NCBI GenBank assembly: GCA_036266975.1
Contig: DATAWZ010000015.1
Coordinates: forward strand, 1 to 18,652
Length of the DNA: 18,652 bases
DNA from: DATAWZ01 sp036266975
GTDB taxonomy: Bacteria > Actinomycetota > Thermoleophilia > Solirubrobacterales > Solirubrobacteraceae
Direction: 5' to 3'
In this document: positions 7,139-14,465 of the stretch, piece by piece
Layout of the letters: each line of letters opens with the position of its first letter
Position numbering within the stretch: the stretch's first letter is position 1
Notes under the pieces: generated by a model
The model's input: only the letters and a program-made list of their open reading frames with translations
The model's database searches: none
Told to the model about the DNA's origin: nothing
Position numbers and translations under genes: made by a program

Positions 7139-7351
7139 TCAGTCCAGCACGACGAGGGTGTCGCCCTCGTTGACCGCCTGTCCCTCCTCGCAGAGGATCT
7201 CCTTGACCGTTCCCGCCTCCTCGGCCTCGACGGGCATCTCCATCTTCATCGACTCCAGGATCGCGACCGTGTCGCCTTCGGCGATCTGATCGCCAACGGC
7301 ACACTCGATCTTCCAGACGGTGCCGGTGATGTGGGCCTCGACCTCGGGCAA
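7139..7351 (-). CDS. Stand-alone biotinyl carrier protein (TB7.3-like)
   Basis: A 70-residue protein consisting of just one biotinyl/lipoyl-attachment domain. ESMKMEMP at 33-40 places the biotin on Lys36, and MKM is the classic biotin rather than lipoate signature. The glycine turns GTVWKIECAVGDQI and GTVKEI...GQAVNEGD form the two half-barrel repeats. Full AccB proteins are about twice this length, and most actinobacterial carriers are fused to biotin carboxylase. This resembles the 71-residue mycobacterial biotinylated protein TB7.3 from memory. It would carry carboxyl groups for an acyl-CoA carboxylase encoded elsewhere. The start is TTG at 7351, supported by GAGGAGG six bases upstream. 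The bioBFD genes lie 2.7 kb away on the same strand. Confidence 0.92.
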   Translation of the reverse strand: MPEVEAHITGTVWKIECAVGDQIAEGDTVAILESMKMEMPVEAEEAGTVKEILCEEGQAVNEGDTLVVLD

Positions 7352-7556
7352 CGGTGCCTCCTCTTCCTCGATGTGCGGCGGACGCGCGGGACGATAGACA
7401 CCGGGTCAGACCGATTCTCGTGCCCCGACCGATGGTCCCGTGCGGTTCCTACCGTTGGTCGGTGGCCGCGCTTCGCGGCGCGCCGTAGGCTGCTGGAAGG
7501 CAATCGGGGATCTGGACAGCCCCGGGGTCAATCGCCTCGTCACCCGCTTGCTCCTG

Positions 7557-7587
7557 GCGGGACCGGGGCATCGATAGGCGGTCCCGC
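7557..7587. repeat. 8-bp inverted repeat
   Basis: GCGGGACC (7557-7564) and GGTCCCGC (7580-7587) are perfectly complementary around a 15-base loop. No T-run follows on either strand. It may be part of a structured leader or a protein-binding site. Its role is unknown. Confidence 0.35.
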
Positions 7588-7653
7588 AGCGAGGGCATCC
7601 GCGTGCGGGGCGCGATTCCTCCCGCGTGTGACAGCCGCCGAGCGAGTGTGAGA

Positions 7654-7716
7654 CCGGCCGGGGTCGTTGACCTCGGGGAGCGAGAGCTGCCATGGCCCGG
7701 GCGAGGCCCCGGCCGG
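7654..7716. repeat. 10-bp GC-only inverted repeat before the SnoaL-like gene
   Basis: CCGGCCGGGG (7654-7663) and CCCCGGCCGG (7707-7716) are perfect complements, with two further pairs possible inside. The 43-base centre holds a smaller CTCG/CGAG fold. The repeat ends 25 bases before the next gene's ATG. In RNA it would be a very stable leader hairpin; that it regulates the gene is inference. Confidence 0.4.
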
Positions 7717-7741
7717 ATTCTCACCTCGCCGTCGTGATGTG

Positions 7742-8185
7742 ATGCGCGCCGTGAACCGCGATCGGGCACTCGAGCGGCTGCGCGAGCTGCACGGCGCCCA
7801 GAGCGCCTTCTACGCGGGCGGCCCGGCGGCGCCGCTGCGCGCGGTGCTCACCGAGGACATCGTCTGGCACGTCCCGGGCACGAGCCCGATCGCGGGGGTC
7901 TACGAGGGCATCGAGGCGGTCCTCGCCTACCTCGCCCGCCGGCGCGATCTCGCGACGGGAACGTTCCGGATGCATCCCGGCGAGGTCCTGAGCGGCGAGG
8001 GCGACCACGTCGCCGTGCTCACCGGCGGCACCGCGCAGATCGGGGGTCTCGAGCGGCGGTGGTCGACCGTCGGCCTCTACCGCTTCCGGGGCGATCGCAT
8101 CGCGGCCTGCTGGCTGCTGCCCCTGGACCCGATCGCCTTCGACGAGATCTGGGGCGCTACTTCCGGGCCGTCGCGCTCCAGCTGA
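7742..8185 (+). CDS. NTF2-like (SnoaL-type) small protein
   Basis: A 147-residue protein of the NTF2-like cone fold, a scaffold used by SnoaL cyclases, ketosteroid isomerases and many uncharacterised proteins. Family signs are an N-terminal helix with a long Ala/Arg-rich run, the segment EDIVWHVPGTSPIAGVYEGIEAVLAYL (about 31-57), a central strand region HVAVLTGGTAQIGG, and the closing RGDRIAACWLLPLDPIAFDEIW. No substrate can be inferred. The frame is open back to 7667 (TTG), which would run through the upstream hairpin; I chose ATG 7742, although no ribosome site is visible for either. Its last 29 bases overlap the convergent secreted-protein gene. Confidence 0.8.
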   Translation: MRAVNRDRALERLRELHGAQSAFYAGGPAAPLRAVLTEDIVWHVPGTSPIAGVYEGIEAVLAYLARRRDLATGTFRMHPGEVLSGEGDHVAVLTGGTAQIGGLERRWSTVGLYRFRGDRIAACWLLPLDPIAFDEIWGATSGPSRSS

Positions 8186-8636
8186 CGTTGCCGCTGTCGC
8201 AGCGGACGGGCCCGCTCGCCTCCAGCGGGGTCACCTGCGTGCCGTTGGATTCGGTGACCGGGGTGTCCGAGAAGAACTCGACGATGCGCATCTCGCCCGT
8301 GGCGCGCCGGCCGCTGACCGCGCCGCGCACGACGGTCTGGATCGCGCCGGCGTTGGTCGAGCGGGCATCGCGGAAGTTGCCGTGGACGTTGAGCGTGACC
8401 GCGTCGGTGAACGAGTAGTCCTCGTAGGTCGACCCGTCCGAGCAGGTCATCTTGGCCTGGTAGGTGAAGTTGCGGGTGCCGTGGCGGTTCGGCGCCGACA
8501 ACGCGACGGCGATCCCCTGGGCGTTGGTACCGCTGAAGCGGCCCGGCGGCTTGGGGTGGTGGGTCGCGGCGCTCGCCGCGGCGACCGGCAGGAGCGGGGC
8601 GAGGGCGAGCAGCACGAGCGCGCGGCGAGCCGACAT
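8157..8636 (-). CDS. Small secreted protein of unknown function
   Basis: I do not recognise this 159-residue protein. It begins with a clear signal peptide: MSARRALV, a Leu/Ala core and an ASA-AT cleavage region near residue 24. The rest looks like a beta-rich extracellular domain with only two cysteines (in MTCSDG and PVRCDSG), spaced to form a disulfide. The signal after cleavage is followed by HHPKPPGRFSG. Codon use is normal for the window and the frame closes in RK. The ATG at 8636 is chosen because it begins the signal peptide; a TTG at 8654 is possible. It overlaps the SnoaL-like gene tail by 29 bases and is divergent from glpK with 89 bases between starts. Confidence 0.75.
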   Translation of the reverse strand: MSARRALVLLALAPLLPVAAASAATHHPKPPGRFSGTNAQGIAVALSAPNRHGTRNFTYQAKMTCSDGSTYEDYSFTDAVTLNVHGNFRDARSTNAGAIQTVVRGAVSGRRATGEMRIVEFFSDTPVTESNGTQVTPLEASGPVRCDSGNVSWSATARK

Positions 8637-8725
8637 CGTTCGCAACGCTAGCAATTAGGGAGGGCGAGGGGGTCGGCTCAGCGGGCACCACGCCTGCGCG
8701 AGAGAACCGTGAGAGCATGCGAGCC

Positions 8726-10198
8726 ATGATCCTGGCCATCGATCAGGGCACCACCGGCAGCACCTGCCTCGTCTTCGACGACGAGGCGGCCCCCATCGGT
8801 CGCGCCTACCGCGAGTTCTCGCAGTCCTTTCCCCGTGCCGGTTGGGTCGAGCACGACGCGGCGGAGATCTGGGAGGTCACCCACGCGGTGGCCGGCGAGG
8901 CGCTCGCCGACGCCGGCGTGCGTCCGGGCGGGCTCGACGCCGTCGGGATCACCAACCAGCGCGAGACGATCTGCGTGTGGGACCCGGACAGCGGTGAGCC
9001 GCTGCACCCGGCGCTGGTCTGGCAGGATCGCCGCACCGCCGATCGCTGCCGTGAGCTGCGCCGCGCCGGCCACGAGCCGCTCGTGCGGGCCCGCACCGGC
9101 CTCGTGCTCGATCCGTACTTCTCGGCCACCAAGATCCAGTGGCTGCTGGAGCACGTCGACGGGTTGCGCGAGCGGGCCCGCCAGGGCCGCGCACGGTTCG
9201 GAACGGTCGACTCCTGGCTGATGTTCAAGCTCGCCGGCGAGCACGTCACCGACCCCTCCAACGCCGCTCGCACGCTGCTCTTCGACCTGCGCACCGGAGC
9301 CTGGGACGACGAGCTGCTCGAGCTGTTCGGGGTGCCGCGTGCCTCGCTGCCGGAGGTCCGCTCGAGCTCGGGCGAGATCGCGTGCACGTCGGCCGAGGCG
9401 CTGCACGGGCATGAGGTCCCGATCGCCGGCGTCGCCGGCGACCAGCAGGCGGCGCTGTTCGGGCAGGCGTGCCTGGAGCCCGGGCTGGCCAAGAACACCT
9501 ACGGCACCGGCTCGTTCGTGCTCGCGCACGCCGGCACGCGCGCGCCGACGCCGCCCGACGGGCTGCTTGCGACCGTGGCGTGGGGGATGGGGAAGCGCCT
9601 CGAGTACGCGCTGGAGGCGTCGATCTTCGTCACCGGCGCGGCGGTGCAGTGGCTGCGCGACGGCCTTCAGATCATCGACTCCGCGGGCGAGACCGAGGCG
9701 CTGGCGCGGTCGCTCCAGAGCAACGACGGCGTTTACTTCGTCCCCGCGCTCACCGGGCTGGGCGCGCCGCACTGGGATCCCTACGCACGCGGGCTGATCA
9801 CCGGCCTCACGCGCGGCTCCTCGCGGGCGCATCTCGCCCGCGCGACGCTCGAGTCGATCGCGTACCAGACCCGCGACGCGGTAGAGGCGATGGAGCACGC
9901 CGGCGTGCCGGCGATCAGCGAGCTGAAGGCCGACGGCGGCGCGACGGCAAACGGATGGTTGATGCAGTTCCAGGCCGACGTCCTCGGGGTGCCGGTGATC
10001 GTGCCCGAGGTGGCCGAGACGACGGCGCTTGGAGCCGCCTACCTGGCCGGGGTGGGAATCGGGGCGTGGACCCTCGACGGGGTGCGTCGCGGCTGGCGAG
10101 AGCGCGCGCGCTACGAGCCCTCGCTCGCGCCCGGCGCGCGCGAGGAGCTGCTCGCGGGCTGGCGGGCCGCGCTGGCCCTGGCCCGCACGCACGTTTGA
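8726..10198 (+). CDS. glpK: Glycerol kinase GlpK
   Basis: GlpK phosphorylates glycerol to sn-glycerol-3-phosphate with ATP in the cytosol. The 490-residue FGGY-family protein has the family length. It starts with AIDQGTTGSTC (phosphate-binding loop), then GITNQRETICVWD, VWQDRRTADRC, VAGDQQAALFGQ, NTYGTGSFVL, ALEASIFVTGAAVQWLRDGL, the FGGY-type block FVPALTGLGAPHWDPYARG, and near the end LKADGGATANGWLMQFQAD with the adenosine motif. These match glycerol rather than xylulose or gluconate kinases. ATG 8726 has GAGAG at a good 10-base spacing; the in-frame ATG at 8717 sits too close to it. No glpF or glpD is nearby. The acyltransferase 87 bases downstream could use the product's lipid derivative. 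Confidence 0.95.
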   Translation: MILAIDQGTTGSTCLVFDDEAAPIGRAYREFSQSFPRAGWVEHDAAEIWEVTHAVAGEALADAGVRPGGLDAVGITNQRETICVWDPDSGEPLHPALVWQDRRTADRCRELRRAGHEPLVRARTGLVLDPYFSATKIQWLLEHVDGLRERARQGRARFGTVDSWLMFKLAGEHVTDPSNAARTLLFDLRTGAWDDELLELFGVPRASLPEVRSSSGEIACTSAEALHGHEVPIAGVAGDQQAALFGQACLEPGLAKNTYGTGSFVLAHAGTRAPTPPDGLLATVAWGMGKRLEYALEASIFVTGAAVQWLRDGLQIIDSAGETEALARSLQSNDGVYFVPALTGLGAPHWDPYARGLITGLTRGSSRAHLARATLESIAYQTRDAVEAMEHAGVPAISELKADGGATANGWLMQFQADVLGVPVIVPEVAETTALGAAYLAGVGIGAWTLDGVRRGWRERARYEPSLAPGAREELLAGWRAALALARTHV

Positions 10199-10285
10199 CC
10201 GCACAACTCCGGCGCGCCGCGAGCCGGTCGCGGACGCCGTCATCCTCGTAACCTTCACCCACCGGAGCGGTATCCGGAACGAGGG

Positions 10286-11089
10286 ATGAGCAATGAGCTG
10301 TCGCCCATGAAGGCGCAGGTCTACTCCGACCCGCGCCCCAAGGAGCATTTCGATCGCTTCCACGAGCGATCGCGAACGCGCGACCCCGACTGGGCCTATG
10401 AGCTGACGCGCATCTCCACCTCGCTGGTGGCCTACACGTTCTTCCGCGCCCGCGCGATCTCCCCCGAGAAGGTGCCCGGCTCGGGGCCCGTGATCCTCGC
10501 GCCCAACCACTTCTCGTTCATGGACCACTTCCTGCTCGGGGCCTACCTGCGTCGCAAGGTTCGATTCATGGCCAAGTCGCAGATGTTCAAGCGCGGGCTG
10601 CTGCAGTTCATCTACACGCACGGCGGGGTCTTCCCGGTTCGCCGCGGCGCCCGTGACGACGAGGCGTTCATCACCGCGCAGACGATTCTCGGCCGCGGCG
10701 GCGCGGTGGTCATGTACTGCGAGGGCGGCCGGTCGCGGACCGGAGAGCTCGCGGACACCGCCAAGCCGGGGATCGGCCGCCTGGCGCTGCAAACCGGCGC
10801 GACGGTGGTTCCGCTGGCGATCTACGGCTCCTCGAAGGTGCGCAACTGGAAGCGTCTGGAGTTCCCGAAGGTCACGATCCAGTACGGCGATCCGATCGCC
10901 TTCGAGCTGGTCCCCGAGCCCACGCGGGCCCAACAGCAGGCCGTGGCCGACGACATCTTCACCGAGATCCGCGAGCTCTACACCGGCCTGGAGGCCCACG
11001 GCCGGCGCGGCGTGGTCCAGCGGCTGCGCCAGCAGCGTCGCGACGCACGGCGGGCGGCCCGTCAGGCCGCGCGCGCCGCGCAGGCCTGA
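10286..11089 (+). CDS. PlsC-type lysophospholipid acyltransferase
   Basis: This 267-residue protein belongs to the 1-acylglycerol-3-phosphate acyltransferase family, which makes phosphatidic acid at the inner membrane face. The catalytic HX4D block is NHFSFMD at 74-80 (His75, Asp80). Motif II (FPVRRGARDD) is near 116-125, motif III EGGRSRTGEL at 146-155, and motif IV VPLAIYGSS at 175-183. There is no strong membrane span, which is common in this branch. The C-terminus is an Arg/Ala/Gln-rich basic helix. Its position after glpK suggests a glycerolipid role and possible cotranscription. Exact acyl acceptor specificity is not visible. The start has a purine-rich GAGGG directly before the ATG, closer than ideal. 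Confidence 0.88.
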   Translation: MSNELSPMKAQVYSDPRPKEHFDRFHERSRTRDPDWAYELTRISTSLVAYTFFRARAISPEKVPGSGPVILAPNHFSFMDHFLLGAYLRRKVRFMAKSQMFKRGLLQFIYTHGGVFPVRRGARDDEAFITAQTILGRGGAVVMYCEGGRSRTGELADTAKPGIGRLALQTGATVVPLAIYGSSKVRNWKRLEFPKVTIQYGDPIAFELVPEPTRAQQQAVADDIFTEIRELYTGLEAHGRRGVVQRLRQQRRDARRAARQAARAAQA

Positions 11090-11386
11090 GCGTACTCAGG
11101 GCCTATCCCAATAGGGTCCGCACGCCCGGATGCGGGGCGGGCGGGATTTCGCCATGCGCGTGCGTGCGTCACCTGTGCCCCGAATGGGGCATCGCCCCTT
11201 GACGTGGCTCTGCGCTGTCTGGCCCACCCGCCCGCCTGCGTCCTTCGCCCGCTTGACCCTGTGGAACGCCCCGGTCGCACACCCCCTACCGGGATCGGCC
11301 CTAAGGCGCTGGCGCCGATGACAGGCGCGCCGTCGCCGGTCACCATCGGCGGCAGTCATCCGACCCAGCGACGCCGGGGCCAGCCG
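11090..11386. other. 297-base interval without a clear gene
   Basis: The frames on both strands look like spurious high-GC frames. A perfect hairpin TGCCCC-GAAT-GGGGCA lies at 11176-11191 and a weaker CCTAT-CCCA-ATAGG just after the acyltransferase. Neither is followed by a T-run. A TTGACC at 11253-11258 could be a -35 element for the downstream peptide locus, but no convincing -10 lies at the right distance. Confidence 0.4.
11176..11191. terminator. Small perfect hairpin after the acyltransferase gene
   Basis: A 6-bp perfect stem with a GAAT loop lies 87 bases after the acyltransferase stop. It might help end the glpK-acyltransferase transcript, but it has no U-tract, so the call is weak. 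Confidence 0.2.
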
Positions 11387-11767
11387 ATGAGCGGCGAGCA
11401 GGATCAGCAGACGCCCGAGATCGAGGATCTCGAGGTCACCGAGGACCAGGCGGCGGGCGCGTTGGGCGGCCTGAACCCGCAGCCGCTTCCGCCGATTGTC
11501 ACCGGCGGCGGCCCGGACCCGTACGGCGACGCCGGCGGGCACCTTCCGGCTGAGCCAGGGGACGATTCTGCTGCTGGCACGGATGCCGGTGCCCGTTCGC
11601 GCTCCTACGATCGCCGCTCTGCATCCCATCAGGGCAAAGGCGAGCGATCGCGACCCAGCCTGACCTCAACCCCAAGCCATTCCCGCCCGAGGAGGAGGCC
11701 GACGAGATCGTCGTCGAGGACCTCGAGGGTCACCGACGACCACGCGGAGGGGTGGCCGGCGGCCTGA
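11387..11767 (+). CDS. Short peptide with acidic leader, Gly-Gly and LNPQPLPP motif
   Basis: The frame gives up to 126 residues, but only about the first 45 look real. It starts MSGEQDQQTPEIEDLE, an acidic stretch. VTEDQAAGALGG then ends at residues 27-28 in two glycines, directly followed by LNPQPLPP (29-36) and a Gly/Pro-rich part. From about residue 75 the composition turns to Arg/Ser-rich and looks like an out-of-frame read-through. The layout (acidic leader, LEVTEDQ-type helix, double glycine, short Pro-rich core) recalls leader/core peptides, and I have a memory of similar unexplained actinobacterial peptides. No modifying enzyme or transporter is nearby, and there is no clear ribosome site. 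It may be a functional peptide gene or a decaying one. Confidence 0.45.
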   Translation: MSGEQDQQTPEIEDLEVTEDQAAGALGGLNPQPLPPIVTGGGPDPYGDAGGHLPAEPGDDSAAGTDAGARSRSYDRRSASHQGKGERSRPSLTSTPSHSRPRRRPTRSSSRTSRVTDDHAEGWPAA

Positions 11768-11799
11768 ACCCGCAGCCGTTCCCGCCCGAACGCAGTTGA
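11662..11799 (+). pseudogene. Second, frame-disrupted LNPQPFPP unit
   Basis: In another frame this segment reads DLNPKPFPPEEEADE, then IVVEDLE. After the disrupted stretch it continues VAGGLNPQPFPPERS and stops at 11799. The unit repeats the upstream one: 21 bases (11758-11778) are identical to 11465-11485, 293 bases apart. The middle part VTDDHAEG is in the other frame, so one base is gained near 11727 and one lost near 11751, both beside G-runs. This frame is open from 11554 but has no ATG, GTG or TTG, so it cannot start by itself. It is either the decayed end of a repeat-containing peptide gene or an intact gene with homopolymer errors in the sequence. Confidence 0.5.
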
Positions 11800-11877
11800 G
11801 CCACCCGCGCGGCGAGTGGCCGCCATCCTGGGATACTCCTCTTCACCCGGGAGCGTCGACCGAGGAGGAGAGGGCAG

Positions 11878-13512
11878 ATGGATCTCGTGGGCATGCTGGC
11901 CGAGCCGGCCCGGCGGGCGTCGCTCGAGGCTCGCTCGCTGGTGGCGTTCGCGCGCGCCGGGGCGATCGGTGTTGAACCGCCGCAGAAGCTCCTTGCGATC
12001 GTCGGAGCCCTGCAGGACTACGGGCCGCTGGGCGCGGCGCCGCGCCTCGCCGCGCTGCGCCACGGGGAGTTCCCGGCGATCGCCGACGAGCGGGGCGAGA
12101 TCCTCTACAGCGAATTCGACGAGCACATCAACCGCCTGGCCCAGTCGCTGCGCGACCGCGGGCTGGGGGTAGGCTCGAGCGTCGGCATCCTGTGTCGCAA
12201 CCATCGCGGGCCGCTGATCGCCGGCTTCGCCGCCTCGCGGGGCGGCATGAATGCGATCTGGCTGAACACGGCGTTCTCGGCCCGCCAGGCGCGCGAGGTC
12301 TCGGAGCGCGAAGGGGTCCAGCTGCTCGTCCACGACGAGGAGTTCGACGAGGTCGTGGCCGAGATCGAGCCCGAGCACGGACGCGTACGCACCGCGACGG
12401 CCGACGAGGCGGGCGACGAGCTCTGGCAGCTGATCGACGCCGGCTCGCCCGACGCGCCCAAGGCGCCCGAGAGGCCCGGGCGGATCGTGCTGCTCACCAG
12501 CGGCACGACCGGGACGCCCAAGGGGGCGCCGCGACCGGAGCCGCGCTCGCTGATCCTCCCGGGCGCGCTGCTGGACCGGATGCCGCTCAAGGCGCGCGAG
12601 GCGATGGTGATCGGCCCGCCGCTCTATCACGGCACCGGCCTGATCATCGCGCTGCTGTCGATCAGCTTGGGCTCCAAGCTCGTGCTGCGGCGGCGCTTCG
12701 AGGCCGAGCAGTTCCTCGATGACATCGAGCGTCACCACGCCTCGGGCGTGTGCGTGGTCCCGGTCATGCTCCAGCGGGTCCTGGCGCTCGGCGAGGAGGA
12801 GATCAAGCGCCGCGACCTGACGAGCCTGCGCGTTGCCTTCTGCGCCGGATCGCAGCTCCCCGCCGAGGTCGCGATCCGGGCCATGAACGTCCTCGGCGAC
12901 GTCATCTACAACCTGTACGGCTCCACCGAGGTCTCGGTGGCGACGCTCGCGACGCCCGAGGACATCCGGGCCGCGCCCAGCTCGGTCGGCCGGCCCGCCC
13001 TGGGCTCGCGCGTGAGGATCCTCGACGAGCAGGGCAAGGAGGTCGAGCAGGGCGCGACCGGCCGGATCTTCGTCGGCACGAGCACTCCGTTCGAGGGCTA
13101 CACCGGCGGCGGAGGCAAGGAGGTCGTCGACGGGATGCTCGCGACCGGCGACGTCGGGCACTTCGATGAGAACGGCCGCCTGTTCATCGACGGGCGCGAC
13201 GACGAGATGATCGTCTCCGGCGGCGAGAACGTGTTCCCGCGGGAGATCGAGGAGCTGCTGCTCACCCATCCGGCGGTCGCCGACGCCGCGGCGATCGGCG
13301 TCAGCGACCCCGACTTCGGTCAGCGGCTGCGCGCGTTCGTGGTCATGCAGCCCGACGCGAGCGTCAGCGAGCGCGAGCTGCAGGACTTTGTCAAGGAGAA
13401 CCTCGCCCGCTACAAGGCGCCGCGCGAGGTCGTCTTCATGGACGAGCTGCCGCGCAATCCGACCGGCAAGGTCCTCAAGCGCGAGCTCGTCGACCTCGAC
13501 GCGCCGGGCTAG
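11878..13512 (+). CDS. AMP-forming acyl-CoA synthetase, FadD12-like
   Basis: This 544-residue adenylate-forming ligase activates a fatty or other carboxylic acid to its CoA thioester. The P-loop LTSGTTGTPKGAPR is at 206-219, A5 YGSTE at 347-351, A7 ATGDVG near 422, A8 GRDDEMIVSGGENVFPRE near 438-456, and the C-terminal lysine in PTGKVLK. The SGTTGTPKGAPR form and the N-terminal block before the AMP-binding core resemble the mycobacterial FadD2/FadD12 branch. It differs clearly from the ligase at 5483, so the two are not recent duplicates. A textbook ribosome site (GAGGAGGAGAGGG) precedes the ATG. Its substrate is unknown. It ends four bases from the convergent hydrolase gene. Confidence 0.93.
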   Translation: MDLVGMLAEPARRASLEARSLVAFARAGAIGVEPPQKLLAIVGALQDYGPLGAAPRLAALRHGEFPAIADERGEILYSEFDEHINRLAQSLRDRGLGVGSSVGILCRNHRGPLIAGFAASRGGMNAIWLNTAFSARQAREVSEREGVQLLVHDEEFDEVVAEIEPEHGRVRTATADEAGDELWQLIDAGSPDAPKAPERPGRIVLLTSGTTGTPKGAPRPEPRSLILPGALLDRMPLKAREAMVIGPPLYHGTGLIIALLSISLGSKLVLRRRFEAEQFLDDIERHHASGVCVVPVMLQRVLALGEEEIKRRDLTSLRVAFCAGSQLPAEVAIRAMNVLGDVIYNLYGSTEVSVATLATPEDIRAAPSSVGRPALGSRVRILDEQGKEVEQGATGRIFVGTSTPFEGYTGGGGKEVVDGMLATGDVGHFDENGRLFIDGRDDEMIVSGGENVFPREIEELLLTHPAVADAAAIGVSDPDFGQRLRAFVVMQPDASVSERELQDFVKENLARYKAPREVVFMDELPRNPTGKVLKRELVDLDAPG

Positions 13513-13516
13513 GCCC

Positions 13517-14413
13517 TCAGCGGTAGACGTCCTCGAGCTTCGGCCACTGCACGGGGTCGTGCCCGGCGATGATCGTCGCCTGCGGAGTCGCCTCGGCGTA
13601 GCGGCGCAGCTCGCCCAGCGAGCGCAGGTAGCTGTGCTCGTCGTGCACGACGAGCGGGATCAGGTCGCGGTCGATCGTCTGCCGGGTGTACGCGGCGTCG
13701 GCGGCGATCAGCAGCTCGCCCTCGGCCAGGCGCAGCAGCACCGACAGGTGCCCGGGCGAGTGGCCCGGCGTCGAGCACAGGCGCACGCTCTCGTCGCCGA
13801 ACAGATCGATCGTGCGGCCGAAGGCCGAGAACGACTCGACCAGGGGACCGTCGAAGTCGAGCAGCCGCCAGGCGAACGGGTGGTCGAAGTGGGGTCGGTG
13901 GTAGCCGTGGCGCATGCCGCCGTGCGTGGCGGCCTGCCACTCGTGCGCGTCGACCAGGAACGTGCTGTGCGGGAACTCGCCGATCGCGCTCGCGTGATCC
14001 CAGTGCAGGTGGGTCATCACGATCAGGCCGATCTCGCTCGGGAGGATGTCGCGCTCGCCCAACCGCCGCACGACCGCCTGCTCCTCGTCCATCCGCGTGG
14101 GAGACAGGCGGGTCCCCAGCGAGCCGATGTTGGCCTTCGGGTCTGAGGCCATCACCGGATGCAGGCCCGTGTCGATCAGGATCGGACCGGCGGCCGGATG
14201 CTCGACCAGGAACGCCGGAATGGGCACCCGCTGCCAGCGCGAGCGGGGCGTGAGCGCGGCGCGCAGCAGGCCTCCGAAGGGCGCCTGCGAACGGTCCAGA
14301 AACCCGGGGGGAACGCTCACCTCGCCGGTCAGCATCGGCGTGACGGTGACGGTCGCGTCCCTGCGCCCGCCCGGGAGGGGCAGTCTGGCCGGCTGCGTGG
14401 CGGCGGCGATCAT
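13517..14413 (-). CDS. MBL-fold hydrolase of the acyl-homoserine lactonase type
   Basis: A 298-residue metallo-beta-lactamase-fold hydrolase, probably cytosolic and with two zinc ions. HLHWDH at 135-140 supplies the HxHxDH ligands. TPGHSPGHLSV gives His218, AADAAY gives Asp239, and AGHDP near the end gives His285. The Gly-Ala/Tyr and long N-terminal strand PAFLVEHPAAGPILIDTG fit the AhlD/AiiA-like lactonase group. That group contains true quorum-quenching lactonases as well as unrelated lactonases, so the substrate is not settled. It follows the SDR gene by 52 bases on the same strand. No ribosome site is obvious at ATG 14413; a later start is possible near MLTGEV. Confidence 0.88.
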   Translation of the reverse strand: MIAAATQPARLPLPGGRRDATVTVTPMLTGEVSVPPGFLDRSQAPFGGLLRAALTPRSRWQRVPIPAFLVEHPAAGPILIDTGLHPVMASDPKANIGSLGTRLSPTRMDEEQAVVRRLGERDILPSEIGLIVMTHLHWDHASAIGEFPHSTFLVDAHEWQAATHGGMRHGYHRPHFDHPFAWRLLDFDGPLVESFSAFGRTIDLFGDESVRLCSTPGHSPGHLSVLLRLAEGELLIAADAAYTRQTIDRDLIPLVVHDEHSYLRSLGELRRYAEATPQATIIAGHDPVQWPKLEDVYR

Positions 14414-14465
14414 GGTCGGCGGAATCTACTCGTCCGGCCCCGCCGCCGCCAGCGGTGACTTCGGC

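Larger units (their letters stand above)
7352..7741. other. 390-base gene-free interval
   Basis: I see no credible gene. The open frames here lack ribosome sites and protein-like composition. The left part must hold the promoter for the biotinyl protein and the right part that of the SnoaL-like protein. It contains several inverted repeats: GCCGCG-CTT-CGCGGC at 7465-7479 and the two listed separately. No tRNA, and no recognisable SRP, 6S or riboswitch core, was found by eye. Confidence 0.5.

Noticed and set aside
7352..7741. A tRNA or stable RNA gene in the gene-free interval.
   Set aside because: No TTCGA-type T-loop with paired arms and no CCA end were found, and no SRP- or RNase P-type core was visible.
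8678..10999. A 773-codon minus-strand frame opposite glpK and the acyltransferase.
   Set aside because: It spans two real plus-strand genes, has no domain signature and shows a typical antisense composition.
11096..11629. Minus-strand 177-codon frame across the interval before the LNPQPLPP locus.
   Set aside because: Arg/Ala-rich with no domain or ribosome site; it mirrors the plus-strand peptide frame.
11878..13512. The two acyl-CoA synthetases as a recent duplicated pair.
   Set aside because: They share only family motifs and differ in N-terminus, P-loop form (TGTPKGAPR against TGFPKGATL) and overall sequence, so they belong to different branches.
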